From positions 231,390 to 295,389 of the forward strand of contig CAJNDS010002185.1 of NCBI GenBank assembly GCA_905221605.1: a stretch of 64,000 nt of DNA. The letters are read 5' to 3'. Positions within the stretch are counted from its first letter, which is position 1. The number at the start of each line of letters is the position of its first letter. Below, in pieces: positions 41,401 to 52,864 of this stretch. The DNA comes from Symbiodinium natans. Taxonomy: Eukaryota > Sar > Dinophyceae > Suessiales > Symbiodiniaceae. The notes beneath the pieces are model-generated. The model was not told the DNA's origin. It saw only the letters and a program-made list of their open reading frames with translations, and made no database searches. The position numbers were made by a program, and so were the translations under genes.

Positions 41401-44400
41401 TTCGGGTTTAGGGTTTCGGGTTTAGGGTTTAGGGTTTAGGGTTTAGGGTTTAGGGTTTAGGGTTAGGGTTTAGGGTTTAGGGTTTAGGGTTTAGGGTTTA
41501 AGGCTTGGGGGGGGGGGGGTCTTGGACCGTGTGCTGAGTAGGGGCTGATAGGGCTTTGGGCTTAAGGCTCCCTATTACTTTCCCTGTTAGGCCACGAATA
41601 CTATAAGTTGGGATGTTCCCCCTTATCCTAACAGTCCCTTACGGGGATTATGATAGGGTGTACTATAATCCCGATTAAGGACTGCTTGTATAAGGGGGAG
41701 CATCCCAAACTATATGGGCCTCACCTAAGGAACGGGTGTCTCCGGGTGCTGGCCTCACCCATCTTGATGCCATCGCCAGTGCAGTGCTCACCGTTGGTGG
41801 TGGGCCTGAAGATTTGTTTAGGGTTTAGGGTTTCGGGTTTAGGGTTTAGGGTTTAGGGTTTAGGGTTTAGGGTTAGGGTTTAGGGTTTAGGGTTTAGCGG
41901 TGGGGTTCAGAGCTTCGGGAACCCTAAGCCCCAAACCCCTACAAACCATTCGAAGTCCTGAATCGCCCAAAGGCTCCCTATGTACGGCCCTTCAGCATCG
42001 CGTGCGAAGGGGCGCAGACTCGAACAACCAACCGCTTCAAGATTGTCAGGTGGAGATGCCGAAGTACCTTTTCTAGGGTTTAGGGTTTAGGGTTTAGGGT
42101 TTAGGGTTTAGGGTTTAGGGTTTAGGGTTTAACCCACACCTGGGAGGTGCCGCTTTGCAGCGTTCCAGTGCTTGGCGCCCTTGCTTCAGGCATCATGGTC
42201 CTAAACCCTAAATCCTCAACTCTAAGCCCTTAACCCTGCACCCTAAATACTCCAGCAGGCGGCCCAAAAAGAGCACATGGATGCCAAGACGCAGGTGCAG
42301 GAGGTCGGGCCGGTACTTGGCAAGGAGGGAGTCCTTTTGCACGGCAGGCAGGAGCGGGTTTAGGGTGTAGGGTTTAGGGTTTAGGGTTTAGGGTTTAGGG
42401 TTTAGGGTTTAGGGTTCAGGGCTCATAGGGCTTGAGAGTTTAGAGGGGTCATAGAGCTTACACAGCTGATGGGGCTCGGGGTTTTTGAGGATTCACAGGG
42501 TTCCTAAACCCTAAACCCTAAACCCTAAACCCTAAACCCCCCTCCCCCCCCCCCCCCCCCAAAAAAAAAAAATCCCGGAGAGTCAACTTGCAGCCCTCCT
42601 GGGTGAAGTCGGCGCCGAAGCCGCCTGCACATGGCGGGGAGGGGGGAGAGGGGGTTTAGGGCTTCATAGGGGTTTAGGCTTTAGGGTTTAGGGTTTAGGG
42701 TTTCGGGTTAAGGGTTCACCCGAACGAACCCCAAGCTTCAAGCCGAAGTCGGAGCACCTGACGCCAGGATCACCGGGCCGAACTCTTGAAAATTCTGCCC
42801 GCCCTTCTCCTGGGCGCGAGGAGGGTGGGGGCGAGGCGAAGGAGGGGGGCTGGGAGGAGGGGTTTGGGGGGGCAAAGGGCGCAGGATCGTGGGTTTGGGA
42901 GTTGCGCATTGGGAATTCTTGGCTTCATTTAGGGCTTAGGCTGCTGGGCTTTTGGGGTTAGGGTTGGGAATCAACCATGAGAAGTATGGGATTGGGGCTT
43001 GTGGGTTTTGAGGGTTTAGGACATATCGAGGGTGTGGGCTGGGTACTCCAGGTGGAGGCGTGCGATGCTGGAGACCGATTGGCGTCTACCGGTGGGTTGT
43101 GTTGCATCTACCCCAAACCCTAAACCCTAAACCCTAAACCCCAAACCTTAAACTCTAAACACTAAACCCTAAACCCTAAACCTACGTACTTGAGGCTCGG
43201 TTCCTGGGCTCGGCCAGACTCAACTAGAGTTTTGGGGCTCGCCCTGTTGGGACTTAGAGTAACCAAGGGCCTTCGTGACAGGGGATGTTAGGGCCCAAAA
43301 CCCTAGCCCCCTAAGCTCTCTATCTAAACCTTTGGGGGGGTTTAGGGTTTAGGGTTTAGGGTTTAGGGTTTAGGGTTTAGAGTTTAGGGTTTAGGGTTTA
43401 GGGTTTAGGGTTTAGGGTTTACCCCCCGCTTGTTGCGGCCACGGCGGCGTAGACGCAGCCCACGCAGGCCGGGCCGTCCGTGACGAGCTTGAACACCTGC
43501 TGAGGGCCATAACAGCTTGAACTCAAGGCTTGAACCCTAAACCCTAAACCCTAAACCCTAAACCCTAAACCCTAAACCCTAAACCCTAAACCCTAAACCC
43601 TAAACCCTAAACCCTAAACTAACCCTAAACCCTAAACCCTAAAATAAAACCCGCCGAGGCGTCGGGACGTAGGTGTATGGGCAGCATACAGCAGGTACCC
43701 CAGCTCTAATCCCTCCCCAAAAGCGCCTGACCAGATTGCACCCCCTTGTGGGTCCCTCCCTAGCCGGGAGCGGATGGTGCATCGGGACCGGAGGGCATTT
43801 AAGCCCCACTGGGGCGGACAACCCCCCGAGGTGGGTCGCGTAGCGTTAAACTTATGTCTCTTCGAAGCCCAGAAGAGAACCGAAGCCTAGCCCTCAATTT
43901 CCCATGAGAAGTGTAAGTGTCTACATAGTTCCATTCCCTTGGGCTTTATGAACACACCAACACAGCATGATTCCCAGGGAAGCTCCCTCACACCCTAAAC
44001 CCTAAACCCTAAACCCTAAACCCTAAACCCTAAACCCTAAACCCTAAACCCTAAACCCTAAACCGCCCCCCAAACCGCGCCTTCGCCTTGGTGATGATGC
44101 GGGCCAGGTCGGTCTTCTCGGCCACCTCCAAGAAAGAGCGGCTCGAAGGAGGGGTTTAGGGTTTAGGGTTTAGGGTTTAGGGTCTAGGGTTTAGGGTTTA
44201 GGGTTTAGGGTTTTGGGTTTAGGGTTTAGGGGGTTTAGGGGGTTTAGGGGGTTTAGGGGGTTTAGGGGGTTTTGGGGGTTTTGGGGGTTTAGGGTTAGGT
44301 GTTTGGGGCTCAGGGTTTAGGGTTTGAGCTCTAGCAGGCATTCGAGGGCTTACGGTTGAGGGTTCAGGGTGTCTAGTGTAGCCGTGTTCTGATGAACTGT

Positions 44401-47400
44401 GACCTGCCAATTGTAGCGTTTGGGGTTAGTACAGGGCTTCGGGGGGGCGTTGGGGGACGCGGGAGCCCGATAACACCCACCAGAAACCCGCATACCACAA
44501 CCCACAACCCTAACCCTAAACCCTAAAACCCGAAACCCACTCCGACAAGGGACCTCAGCTGACTTGCCCGGCTTCCAAGACAAAAGCTCACGAACCCTTT
44601 GGGATGGCATAGCCCCCCCCCCCCCCCCCCCCCCGCCCCCAACAAAAAAGCAAAAAAGGTAAAAGGCTGCTTTCCCGGGCCTTGTTGTCGGAGTTTAGGG
44701 CTGAGGTTCTGAAGGCGCTTGGGGCTTCGGGCATTGTGCCTTTTGGGGTTTTGTCGGGCTCTGAAGGTTTTGCAGGCTTTGAAGCTTCGGGGCTTAGGTT
44801 TTGAAGGCGTTTTGGGTCCTCGGGTTCCACTTCAAGGTTCAGTGTTTAGGGTTAAGGGTCCGTTTACAGGTTTGGGCGCCTTCTCCAACATCTGGATCAG
44901 GGCGTAGGTGATGGTCATGCCAGGAAATCGCTCCTGGCAGGACGCAGGGTTTTCCAAACATCCACACACACACTGCCGGTAGTCTTAACTAACATGGGGG
45001 GGAAGGGATTCACTGATCCTGAGCCAAAGCCCCCAAACCCTATACAGACCCTCTAGAGGCCCATAAACGCTCAACACTACAACCTTGCTCTTCTTACATT
45101 TTCCCTAAACCAGAAAAGACATATCCCACCTGCCAAGTGTAGGGGCCGGAGCAATTACTAATATCCTTCCCTCAGGGTCCCTTGATAATTATGCGATAAT
45201 AACCCCAAAAACCCAATTCTAATTATTCGGGCCCTAAACCCTAAACCCTATATTGCAATCCGCTTCACCCTTAAAGGGTTAACTTTGTACAGGGTAGATC
45301 AGGGGTATACAAGGGATCCCCATTTAACCCAAAGCTGGGGAGCCGCTCCTGAACCCCAAAACTTTACAACGCTTCATGGACTGAAGCAAGGACCCTTGGG
45401 GGGGCCTGTCGGGTCTGTGTAAAGCAATACTACATGCAACGACCCCCGAAAGGTATGTTGGGTTCAGGACTTTAAGGTTTGAGGGTCCGAGGCTTTAGGC
45501 CCTCAACCCTACACCCCAAACCATAAACCCTATAAAAACCTACAAACCCTGGAGACCCTGCAAACTCTATAGACCCCACAAACCCTCCGAACCTGAAAGG
45601 ACCTGAAAAGAGCAGAAGCTCTGGGGGCAGCCCCTCGCCTCTAAGGCCCCAAGCACCCTACCGCCCGAAGACCCAAACACCCTAAACCCCAGAACCCTAA
45701 AGCCAACAAAGCCCTGAAACCTCAAACCCCTAAAGTCAGACCCTATAGACGGCCCCCCACACTCCTACACGAAAACCCTCCTAAGCCCGAAAGCCCAGAC
45801 GCACCCCCCACGGCCTTGCCGCGGTGCGTTCGCGGCTGAGAGTGGCCTGCGCTGCGTCTGGGAAGGCTACGGGGGCCTCCGGGACTAACCCCCTGAGGTA
45901 TGCTGAGGCGCTGGCATTCAAGGGACTCAAGGAGGGACCCTGATAAGGGGCCTTAGGGGTTCTTTAGGGGGCTATTTAGGGGCTTCCTGGTATATAGGGA
46001 TGGGTGGTATATAGGTATCGAAGATAGTAACAAAACAGCAGAGGAGTTATAGGGGTTATATGGGGGAATACGATGAAGGGTCCCTTCTAGGGGTCCCTCC
46101 TTGTACCCCTCAAGACATCCTGAACCTCAAGGGGTTTAGGTTTAGGTTTTAGGGTTTGGCCTGCAGCCACAAAGGCGCCTGAACTGTAAACCCTAAATAA
46201 TAAGGGCAAGTACCCTTTTTGGGGTTGGTTACTTTCTAAGCGAACCTAGAAACAATAAACGGGCAACAGGGTACCGCTGGGCCACCAAGCATTAATCACC
46301 AGAACAACCGTAATCCCCTCCCCCTAATTTTCAATAGTAAACCCCCCCTACCCCCTCATACTAAAAACAGACCATACACTGGGGTAGGGGGTGGTTCATC
46401 TTAGTGAGGCTCCTTCGGCCCCGGTCTGAACGTGCGCCCAACCTCCTGGTGCTTTCGGGCTTGGGGTTTACCCGAAACCCTAAACCCGAAACCCGAAACC
46501 CGAAACCCTAAACCCTAAACCCTAAACCCTAAACCCTAACCCTAAACCCTAAACCCTAAACCCGAATCCTAGCCTGAAACCCTAAACCGTACACCCCTGC
46601 AGGTTATTGGTGCTTACCTCTTAGCTAAGTGAAGCGTCGCCCTTGGGAGAGCTCTTGGGTCTTGGCGAATCAGGGATAAGCAGGCAGGGTAAGTTGTACT
46701 GTTCAAGAGACCCCGGCTACTCTTATTCCCAATATGCGACTGCGGTTTAGGGTTTGGGGTTTAGACTAGACGGACCCAATAGATGGCCGTACGTCAGCGC
46801 GTCAACAGTACGAAAGCCATTCTCTCTTGAGGAAGTTCCCCCTTATACTAACAGTCCTTGATAGGGATTATACTTCCCCCCTATTATTTTCCCTATTGAG
46901 GGCTGTTAGTAACCATTAGGATAAGGGGGAACATCCCCAATTCTCTCCAACAAGGTCGGCCCCACCATCCCCAAAGCCGCGTATGCAAGTAGGCCCGCCA
47001 AGAGCCTAGACCCTGAACAAAAACCTAAACCCTAAGCCCTAAGCCCTAAACCCTAAACCCGAAACCCTAAACCCTAAACCCTAAACCCAGAGCCAAAAGA
47101 GGGCCTCCCAGGCGCGCGACCAGAGACAGGTCCAGGTTGAACTTCTCCACCAGCCAATCCTGGGGGGGCTCTTGATGAAGGCCTGGGTTTAGGGTCCGGG
47201 GTTTAGGGTTTCTCGAGGGTTTAGGGTTTCGGTTTAGGGTTTAGAGTTTAGGGTGTTTGGAGTGTACAGGGTGTATACAGGGCGCATTATGTAGGATAAG
47301 GTGTACAGGGTGTATCGTAGGGTTTGCAGGATTTATTGGGTTTACAGGGTTTGTACAGGTTAAATCGGGTTGATAGGGTTGATAGGGTTGGGGGCCGCGA

Positions 47401-50400
47401 CTGTCACACAGGAGGGATGACCTGAGCTTCAGGAGAACTCGACCTAAGGCAGCTCCCAAGGGGTTTAGGGTTTCGGGCTTAGGGTTCTGGGGCTTGGGGC
47501 TTACCATGGAGGGTTAGGGAGAAGTAGGACCCTCAGGGAGCCCTGGGGATGTTCGGAGTCCTTCATTTTTGTTGATTTGTTTTGCCCTTTTGGTTTAGGG
47601 AGGGGGGGGGGTGTCCCACGACCTGGGGGCACACAAAAAACCAAAGGGGCGTGGCTTTCAAGCCCTACAAACACGAAATGCCTGGAACCGAAAATGCTTC
47701 AGTGCCCTACCTCAAGGCAGCCACTCGCCCGGTCTCTGGTGCATTTCATGGCCCTAGACCCTAAACCCTACCCTCCTCATCACTGAATTGGCCAAAGAAG
47801 CCAGAAAACCTTTTAACATTTCAGAGCCCTAAAACTGGTTGCGAAGCTTCCCCAGCTTACACCCCCCGACCCCCAAATAAGAGTCAGCCCCTGAACCCTG
47901 AGCCAACAAAACCTAAACCCCTAAACCCCTACACCGCTACACCCCAAACCCTACACCGTGAACCCTAAACCCTAAGCCGCTTTTCGGGGTCCAGGTGTCG
48001 CTTTCATACGTTGCGGCTTGCGGTGTCTTCCGGCTCAGGGTTTGGACACTAAAGCCCCTAAAGCCCAACCCCCACCCCCCCCCCCCCCCCCAAAAAAAAA
48101 AAAAAAAAAACAAAACATGAAACAAAATAGAGAAATTAAAGACCAAACCCCAAAAAACTCCACCTCCCCAAAAAAAAACACCAAAAAGTCCCCCCCCAAC
48201 AAAAAAAAAAGAAGAAAAACAAAACAGGCAGAAACCAAGCCCCAGGTTCGACATCCGCGGCGCTGTTGTCGCAAAGCAGCCTTGGCGGCTACGGTCTGGC
48301 GAGGCTCACCCTGGTTTAGGGGCTAGGGGTTAGGGTTCTATAGGGGTTGGGGTTTGCTGTGATAGGGCGTAGGTGCTGTGAAGGTTAGGTTTCGGAACAA
48401 GCTCGAAAGCTTCGTGATGTGCGAAGAGCAGCTTTGTCCCGATTGTGGAGGGCCATCTAACACTTTCTCCCACCCCACGCCGTCCGAGGCGGCAAAGCCA
48501 CCCAAACCTATTCCTTTTAGGGTTTAGGCCAAAACTCAAGGCAACAGTCCATGTCAAAAAACTAATTCAGTTTCATGACGTTCGGTTGGGTCCGAGAGTC
48601 GAAAGTTTTTTTGAAGGGGGAAGCGGGGGTCAGGCGGGGTAGGCGGGCCAGGCAGGAAGGGGGTAGGAGGCAAAAAAAACGGGGGCCAGGGGCAGGGCGC
48701 CAGGGGGGGCAGAGGGCCAGGGGGTAGCGACGCCCAAGAACAGACGGGGGGGGGGGGGGGTGTGTTTGATTAGGAGAACGTGCTCCGATACCGGGCCTAT
48801 CGTGGGTGCTACCGACCCCCAACCCGAGCTGCGGGAGGCGGGCGAGCGACCTGGCTTAAGCGCCGCCCCCCACCGTAGGGGGGCGGCCTAGGCCCTGAGT
48901 TTAGGGTTTAGGGTTTAGGGTTTAGGGTTTAGGATTTGGGGTTTAGGGTTTAGGGTGCCCAAAACTCGGGATTGGAGCTTATAGGGCATAGGGTTTAATT
49001 TAGGGTCTTGGGATTTGGGTTGGGGGCTGAGGGTCTACCACATGTCCTGTTTTCAGTACCTGGCCTGTTTTCAATACCTGGCCCAACTAAACCCTAACCC
49101 TGCGAAAACACGAAAACTCATAGGTCCTTGGCCTCAATCAAGTCCTCGACCTCCTAAGGCATTATCCCCAAGGAAGCCCCCAAACCCCACAAACACCTAA
49201 ACTCCAAAACCCCAAAATCCTAAAACCCTAAGCCCCTTAACCCCCTAACCCTGAACCCTGAACCCCGAAACCCTAAACCCTAAACCCCCAAGCCCCCCAC
49301 ACCCTGAAATGAACCCTAGACATTTCTGCCGCTTCGGGGCTTCGCAAGCTCCGGCTTCTTCGCGCCTCCCTTGAGGGTGTCCTCCAAGCGCTCTTGGGGG
49401 GTTTAGGGTTGAAGGTTTAGGGTTTAGGGTTTAGGGTTTAGGGTTTAGGGTTTAGGGTTTAGGGTTTAGGGTTTAGGGTGTAGAGTTCAGGGTTTAGGGT
49501 TTAGGGTTTGGGTTTAGGGTTTAGGGTCCAAGGGGTTTAGGGTTTAGGGGCTTAGGGCTTATGAACTTGGGGCTGAAGCTTCACGAGCTTTAGGTTCAGG
49601 GGGTGTAGGGTTTAGCCCTAAACCCTAAACCCTAAACCCTAAACCCTGAACCCTAAACCCTAAACCATTTGTATTGCGGTCCTCGTAAAACCCCAAACCC
49701 CAAACCCCAAACCCTAAACCCTAAACCCTAAACCCTAAACCCTAAACCCTAAACCCTAAACCCTAAACCCTAAACCTAGGACTGGAGGCTCAGCAGGGTT
49801 TAGGAGCTGGGGGCTTCCTGGCCACAACACCTTGCTCAGCCCCCGACTGGGTGCGGGGGTTTAGGGGGTTTAGGGGGTTTAGGGGGTTTAGGGGGTTTAG
49901 GGGTTTAGGGTTTGGGTATGGGGTTTTGCTGCTGGCCTGCTTGATGGATGTATACCCAAGGCTATTAGGGTTTAGTTTTTTTTTTAGGTTTTAGGGATGT
50001 TTATTTATGGTTCACCGAGGGTTTGTTTAGGGTTTTATTTGGGGTTATGCAGGGTTTGGGGTTCATCTGGGGTTTCGGGGGTGAAGGTACTGCCATACGC
50101 TGGAACAAGAAAGGGTGGTCCGCAGTGAAGATCTCGGCGTTGTCCGGGATGCCCTTGGCCTTTTGGGTCTTGGTACCTCTTGGGGCCAGGTGGTTGAGGG
50201 CTTGAGAGGTTTAGGGTTTAGGGTTTAGGGTTTAGGGTTTAGGGGTTAGGGGTTAGGGGTTAGGGGTTAGGGTTTAGGGTTGAGAGAACCTCGCCGAGGG
50301 TGTAGGGCTTAGGCCGAAAAGACGATGCCAGTGTGGCCGCAGGTTGTCCGACGAAATCCAAGACCGGACCGGCCTTCACCCCCAAACCCTAAGCCCCTAA

Positions 50401-52539
50401 ACCCAAAACCCAAGATAAACCGTAAACTCTAAGCCCTAAACCCTAAACCCTAAACCCTAAACCCTAAACCTCAAACCCGTAAAGAAAAACCGAAGCCCTT
50501 GGTTTCTGTCTTGGTCTGGGGCCCTCTAATGATTGTTCTTGGAGGGGCTGAGCCCTAATACCCAGCTTCAGGTGTCGATTTAGGGTTGAAGGATTAGGCC
50601 TTAGGATTAAACCCCAAACCCAAACCCCCCAAGCCCCAAACCCTAAACCCCAAACCCTAAACCCTAAACCCTATAACGGTTGAGGTCTTAGGGCCGAGAC
50701 GACAATTCAGGACTTTGGAATCACAACTTCGTAACCCTAAACCTTGAACCCTAAACCCTATAAGGGGTTGAGGTCTTAGGGCCGAGCCGGGGGGTTAGGA
50801 CTATGGAGTCACAACTTCTTAGCCCTAAACCCTAAACCCTAAACCTTAAACCGCGGCCTGCGCCGTTGATGCCCGACCTTGGCTGTCGTGGGGCGTGTTT
50901 TTGCGATGGGGTTCTTGTGGGGTTAGGGTTTAGGGTTTAGGGTTTAGGGTTTGGGGTTTAGGGTTTAGGGTTTAGGGGTCAGGGGTTTAGGGTTTAGGGT
51001 TTAGGGTTTAGGGTTTAGGGTTTAGGGTTTAGGGTTTAGGGTTTAGGGTTTTTCGGGGGTTCCTGGAACCTGGTGCAGATTCAGGGGGGTAGGGCTAGCT
51101 TTCCGTTCCTTAGCTGGTTCTTCCGAGGGGGTTTGGGCCATTACGTTCTCCAAAAACCCGGGTAAAAAACCCCGAGGCCCTCATCCACATGATGCCCTAA
51201 AGCCTGAAACCACCCAAAATGCTCTGCGCTTGAGTGGGACCAAATATCTCGTCCGAGTTGCGTGGCCTTCGTACTGTTGCCGCCGCCTCGGCTATTCGTG
51301 TGCTTTGTGAAAGGCCTCAAGCTTACACCCTAAAAATCCGACACGCACGGCCTGAAGCCCGCCCTGAAATTAAGCTTTGGGGTAGGGGTTTTAGGGGTTC
51401 AGGGTATCTTAGGCCGGAAAGCCCTAAAGACTCTGGGAGGCAGGGGAGTGGTGAGGTGTTTGGGGTTTCGGGCTTAAAAGCGTTTTAGGGTCTAGGGCTT
51501 GCGGGGGAGTAGGGCTTTGAGGCTTCGGGTACTGTAGGGTCTGTTAGGCACTAGGCAACCGGTTCTTGATTTAAGGGTCACAAGCGGCTAAGGCCATTCA
51601 CGTGAGCATTTCCTCGCATAGCCCGCCTTCTGCAACCCAAACAGCCATAGTCAGGGAGACTCCTGATTATAGGTACCCCCTAACTTTGCGAAACCCCCAG
51701 AGGGATACCCCCTTCTACTAACATTCCTTAGCCTTAGCAGGGACTATCGTACCCCCCTACTAGAATCCGTATTAAGGACTGCTAGTATAAGGGAGAACAT
51801 CCCCAAACCCCCAGGTTGACCCCTGTGTTTCACCTGGCCAGGCTGCAGAAGGACGACTTGTCGAGCAACACAACTCGGCCGCCGTTCTCGACCACGGTGT
51901 TGGCTGCGGACATACCTCAGGTACTCTAGGGGCCTGAGTAGTTAGGGTTTTTGGGGGGTTCTTATTGGTATAGTTATAAAGGGACCCTAAGGGAATACCA
52001 TGAGTAACTATTCCGACCCCAGTCTTCTCAGAAGTGTGAGGGTTTTGGCCAGCTCCTTGTGCTCTTTTTTCCAAACCCAGAAGCCCTGCTTCGCGTCGCC
52101 TCAATTTCCCTTGAAGAAAGAAGCCCTGAAAACCTAGGCCCTAAACACACGTCCAAAACCTCCACACCTAACTCCTAAACCCTCAACCGCTGAACCTAAG
52201 CTCCTAACCATAAATCCCCAACCTCCTAAACGCCAGCCAATCCGTAAACCTCTAAAAAACTCCTCCTAAACCTCTAAGCATTAAACTCGAGACCGACACT
52301 CCACAACCCTAACACCCCAACCTCCAAACCCTAAACTCTACACCTCTGAACGCTTCGAAACCTAGAGCTCCGAAAACCCTAGACCCTAAGCCCAATCAGC
52401 CCGAACACCCCAAACCCCAAACCCCAAACCCTAAACCCTAAACCCTAAACCAGCCTAAACCCCAAACCGTAAACCCCTGAAGAACGCTGGGCAAAGGGCA
52501 GCCCCGAGACCCAAAACCCCAAGAACCCGGAGTGTGGGG

Positions 52540-52580
<41 letters not shown>

Positions 52581-52855
52581 GGGGAAGCCTCATCCTCATC
52601 CAGAGGGTCTTTGAGCCCCCCCAAAAAAAGATTGACAATAACAACAGTAATGATAACAATGATCACAAGAAGAAGAACAAGAATAAATAGCAATAATAAG
52701 AATACGGGTGTATGGATTTAGGGTTTTAGGGGATCTAGGGATTTAGGGATGTACGGGTTTAGGGATTTAGGGACGTAGGGGCGGCCTCCCAGCCCGCCAC
52801 CCACGACAATGGCTTGGTTGGTCGGAAATGAGCACGCCATGGCGAAAGCAAAGTC
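23079..52855 (-). CDS. Fused fumarate reductase flavoprotein-cytochrome b5-b5-cytochrome b558, 44 exons
   Basis: Assembled by matching exon translations to the families and keeping frame. Exons (minus strand, 5' to 3'): 52786-52855 (ATG 52838-52840), 51847-51915, 51262-51286, 50858-50877, 50124-50176, 49341-49381, 48250-48280, 47105-47159, 45815-45846, 44880-44933, 44081-44125, 43479-43496, 42758-42803, 42599-42624, 42293-42333, 41754-41805, 40740-40778, 40217-40282, 39579-39618, 38939-38965, 38416-38464, 37952-37999, 37102-37120, 35938-36737, 35568-35668, 34934-34968, 33914-33949, 32881-32898, 31551-31617, 30934-30961, 30420-30474, 29811-29891, 29297-29345, 28608-28671, 28463-28493, 28001-28092, 27716-27771, 27581-27619, 26660-26703, 26138-26215, 25617-25672, 24942-24959, 24231-24290, 23079-23409. 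The sum is 3,090 nt, 1,029 codons plus TAA. Every internal exon starts with G after AG. The least certain exons are 43479-43496, 28463-28493 and the first. No mitochondrial presequence is seen; an upstream exon may exist. Confidence 0.88.
24085..24220. repeat. AAT/AAG-rich microsatellite next to exon 43
   Basis: AATAAG and AAGAAG units end ten bases from the donor of exon 43 (24231-24290). In the sense strand the intron therefore starts with a TTC/TTA-rich tract. Confidence 0.9.
24765..24866. mobile_element. Palindromic MITE-like element, copy 1
   Basis: About 100 bp, nearly one long inverted repeat. It begins TTGGGATGTTCCCCCTTATA and ends with the complement, with a CCCCCTATTAT spacer at the centre. 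It lies in intron 42 of the fusion gene. Confidence 0.88.
28350..28440. repeat. CCCTAAA array
   Basis: About 12 units in intron 35 of the fusion gene, close below exon 35. Confidence 0.95.
28463..29891 (-). other. Exons 32-35: linker and pre-membrane segment
   Basis: Residues about 698-772: an A/P/G-rich linker ([15 protein letters not shown]), a basic stretch ([19 protein letters not shown]) and [18 protein letters not shown]. Exon 35 (28463-28493) is placed only because it restores frame with an AG|G acceptor and GA donor; its sequence has no family match that I know. Confidence 0.7.
31830..32385 (-). pseudogene. cob: Nuclear insertion of mitochondrial cytochrome b (NUMT)
   Basis: An AT-rich island of about 560 bp in otherwise GC-richer DNA. 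In the minus sense it reads [42 protein letters not shown][11 protein letters not shown], [18 protein letters not shown] and [15 protein letters not shown]...NLHF. This is the central part of cytochrome b. TGA (32126-32128) stands at the conserved Trp of MSxWGxTVI and TAA (32327-32329) interrupts near the start. Both fit unedited dinoflagellate mitochondrial DNA, whose mRNAs are edited, or decay. It lies inside intron 28 of the fusion gene, antisense-compatible with nothing in the host frame. Confidence 0.88.
33105..33215. repeat. TTTAGGG array
   Basis: Near-perfect array of about 15 units in intron 27 of the fusion gene. Confidence 0.95.
34784..34882. mobile_element. Palindromic MITE-like element, copy 2
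   Basis: Same family as 24765-24866: terminal TTGATGTCTCCCCTTATACT and GTATAAGGGGGAACATCCCAA arms, centre TACCCCCTATTAT. In intron 26 of the fusion gene. Confidence 0.88.
35568..35668 (-). other. Exon 25: second haem ligand of b5 domain 1 and Gly/Ala linker
   Basis: Joined to exon 24 it gives [20 protein letters not shown], with H586 as second haem ligand. This IHxxDVxxKYxP arrangement resembles the cytochrome b5 domain of flavocytochrome b2 rather than microsomal b5. A run of Gly and Ala codons follows. The donor is AACAT|GC upstream and the acceptor CCAG|G, so a GC-AG intron is needed for the frame. Confidence 0.93.
35938..36737 (-). other. Exon 24: C-terminal flavoprotein plus first cytochrome b5
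   Basis: One uninterrupted 800-nt exon, residues 318-583 plus part of 584. It holds [11 protein letters not shown] (H409, substrate-binding His of the family), [28 protein letters not shown] (H445, R449, FAD contacts), an Ala/Gly linker, then [16 protein letters not shown]...[25 protein letters not shown], a cytochrome b5 domain with haem ligand H563 in HPGG. The second haem ligand is on the next exon. Because both domains share one exon and frame, this fusion does not depend on my splice choices. Almost all other exons of the gene are below 100 nt, so this one is oddly intron-free. Confidence 0.97.
37155..37283. repeat. TTTAGGG array, about 18 units
   Basis: Near-perfect telomere-type array in intron 22, 35 bp above exon 23 (37102-37120). 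In the sense strand it is CCCTAAA just upstream of the acceptor. Confidence 0.95.
37628..37882. mobile_element. TIR element with internal 61-bp tandem repeat
   Basis: Flanks ACCCAAAGGGTCCTAAG (about 37632-37650) and its complement (about 37857-37875) form terminal inverted repeats. Between them a 61-bp unit beginning CTACATAGTAGAAAGTAGGG occurs two and a half times (37662, 37723, 37784). Each full unit contains a GGCGTC-T8-GACGCC-type hairpin. It lies in intron 22 of the fusion gene. Confidence 0.7.
38466..38585. repeat. TTTAGGG array, about 17 units
   Basis: Near-perfect array that ends two bases from the acceptor of the exon at 38416-38464; the acceptor CTTAAG|G sits at the array edge. Confidence 0.95.
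39426..39539. mobile_element. TIR element of the CTCGGTAGCCCAG family
   Basis: Starts CTCGGTAGCCCAGCAACC and ends GCACCACTGGCCTACCAAG, the imperfect complement. About 114 bp, in intron 19 of the fusion gene, 40 bp above the exon at 39579-39618 in window coordinates. Confidence 0.75.
41332..41508. repeat. TTTAGGG array with TTTCGGG variants
   Basis: About 24 units in intron 16, interrupted by TTTCGGG and a 6-base unit, ending in a run of G. Confidence 0.95.
41608..41708. mobile_element. Palindromic MITE-like element, copy 3
   Basis: TTGGGATGTTCCCCCTTAT arm to the complementary AAGGGGGAGCATCCCAA arm. It lies 46 bp inside intron 16, close to the donor of the exon ending at 41754. Confidence 0.88.
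43529..43643. repeat. CCCTAAA array
   Basis: About 16 units in intron 11, opposite in plus-strand orientation to the array at 43335-43420 on the other side of exon 12, so the two flank the exon as an inverted pair. Confidence 0.95.
46200..46291. mobile_element. TIR element of the CTCGGTAGCCCAG family, left end lost
   Basis: Shares the GGTTACTT...GGGAACC-like interior and the right end GGGTACCGCTGGGCCACCAAG. The left terminal repeat is replaced by a telomere-like fragment. In intron 8 of the fusion gene. Confidence 0.6.
46827..46940. mobile_element. Palindromic MITE-like element, copy 4
   Basis: Same arms, with an extra AACCATTAG insertion in the right arm. In intron 8 of the fusion gene. 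Confidence 0.85.
49405..49525. repeat. TTTAGGG array
   Basis: About 16 units in intron 5, about 20 bases above the acceptor of exon 6 (49341-49381). Confidence 0.95.
51702..51805. mobile_element. Palindromic MITE-like element, copy 5
   Basis: A more diverged left arm (GGGATACCCCCTTCTACTAA), right arm GTATAAGGGAGAACATCCCC. In intron 2 of the fusion gene, 42 bp past the exon 2 donor. Confidence 0.85.
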
Positions 52856-52864
52856 CTGCCAGGG

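Larger units (their letters stand above)
37102..52855 (-). other. Exons 1-23: FAD-binding and capping domains of fumarate reductase
   Basis: Residues 1-317. [10 protein letters not shown] (10-19) is the Rossmann FAD-binding turn close to the start Met. Then come [30 protein letters not shown] (the FAD isoalloxazine-contact region of soluble fumarate reductases), [156 protein letters not shown] and WHCKHYTGRG. HPTG and the [10 protein letters not shown] region carry active-site residues in the Osm1/Fcc3 family. Twenty-three exons average about 41 nt here; the shortest are 18, 19 and 20 nt. Confidence 0.92.

Noticed and set aside
23079-52855. The scattered flavoprotein and b558 pieces as pseudogene debris
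   Set aside because: All pieces are in the same orientation and correct order, and they join to exactly 3,090 nt in frame without stops.
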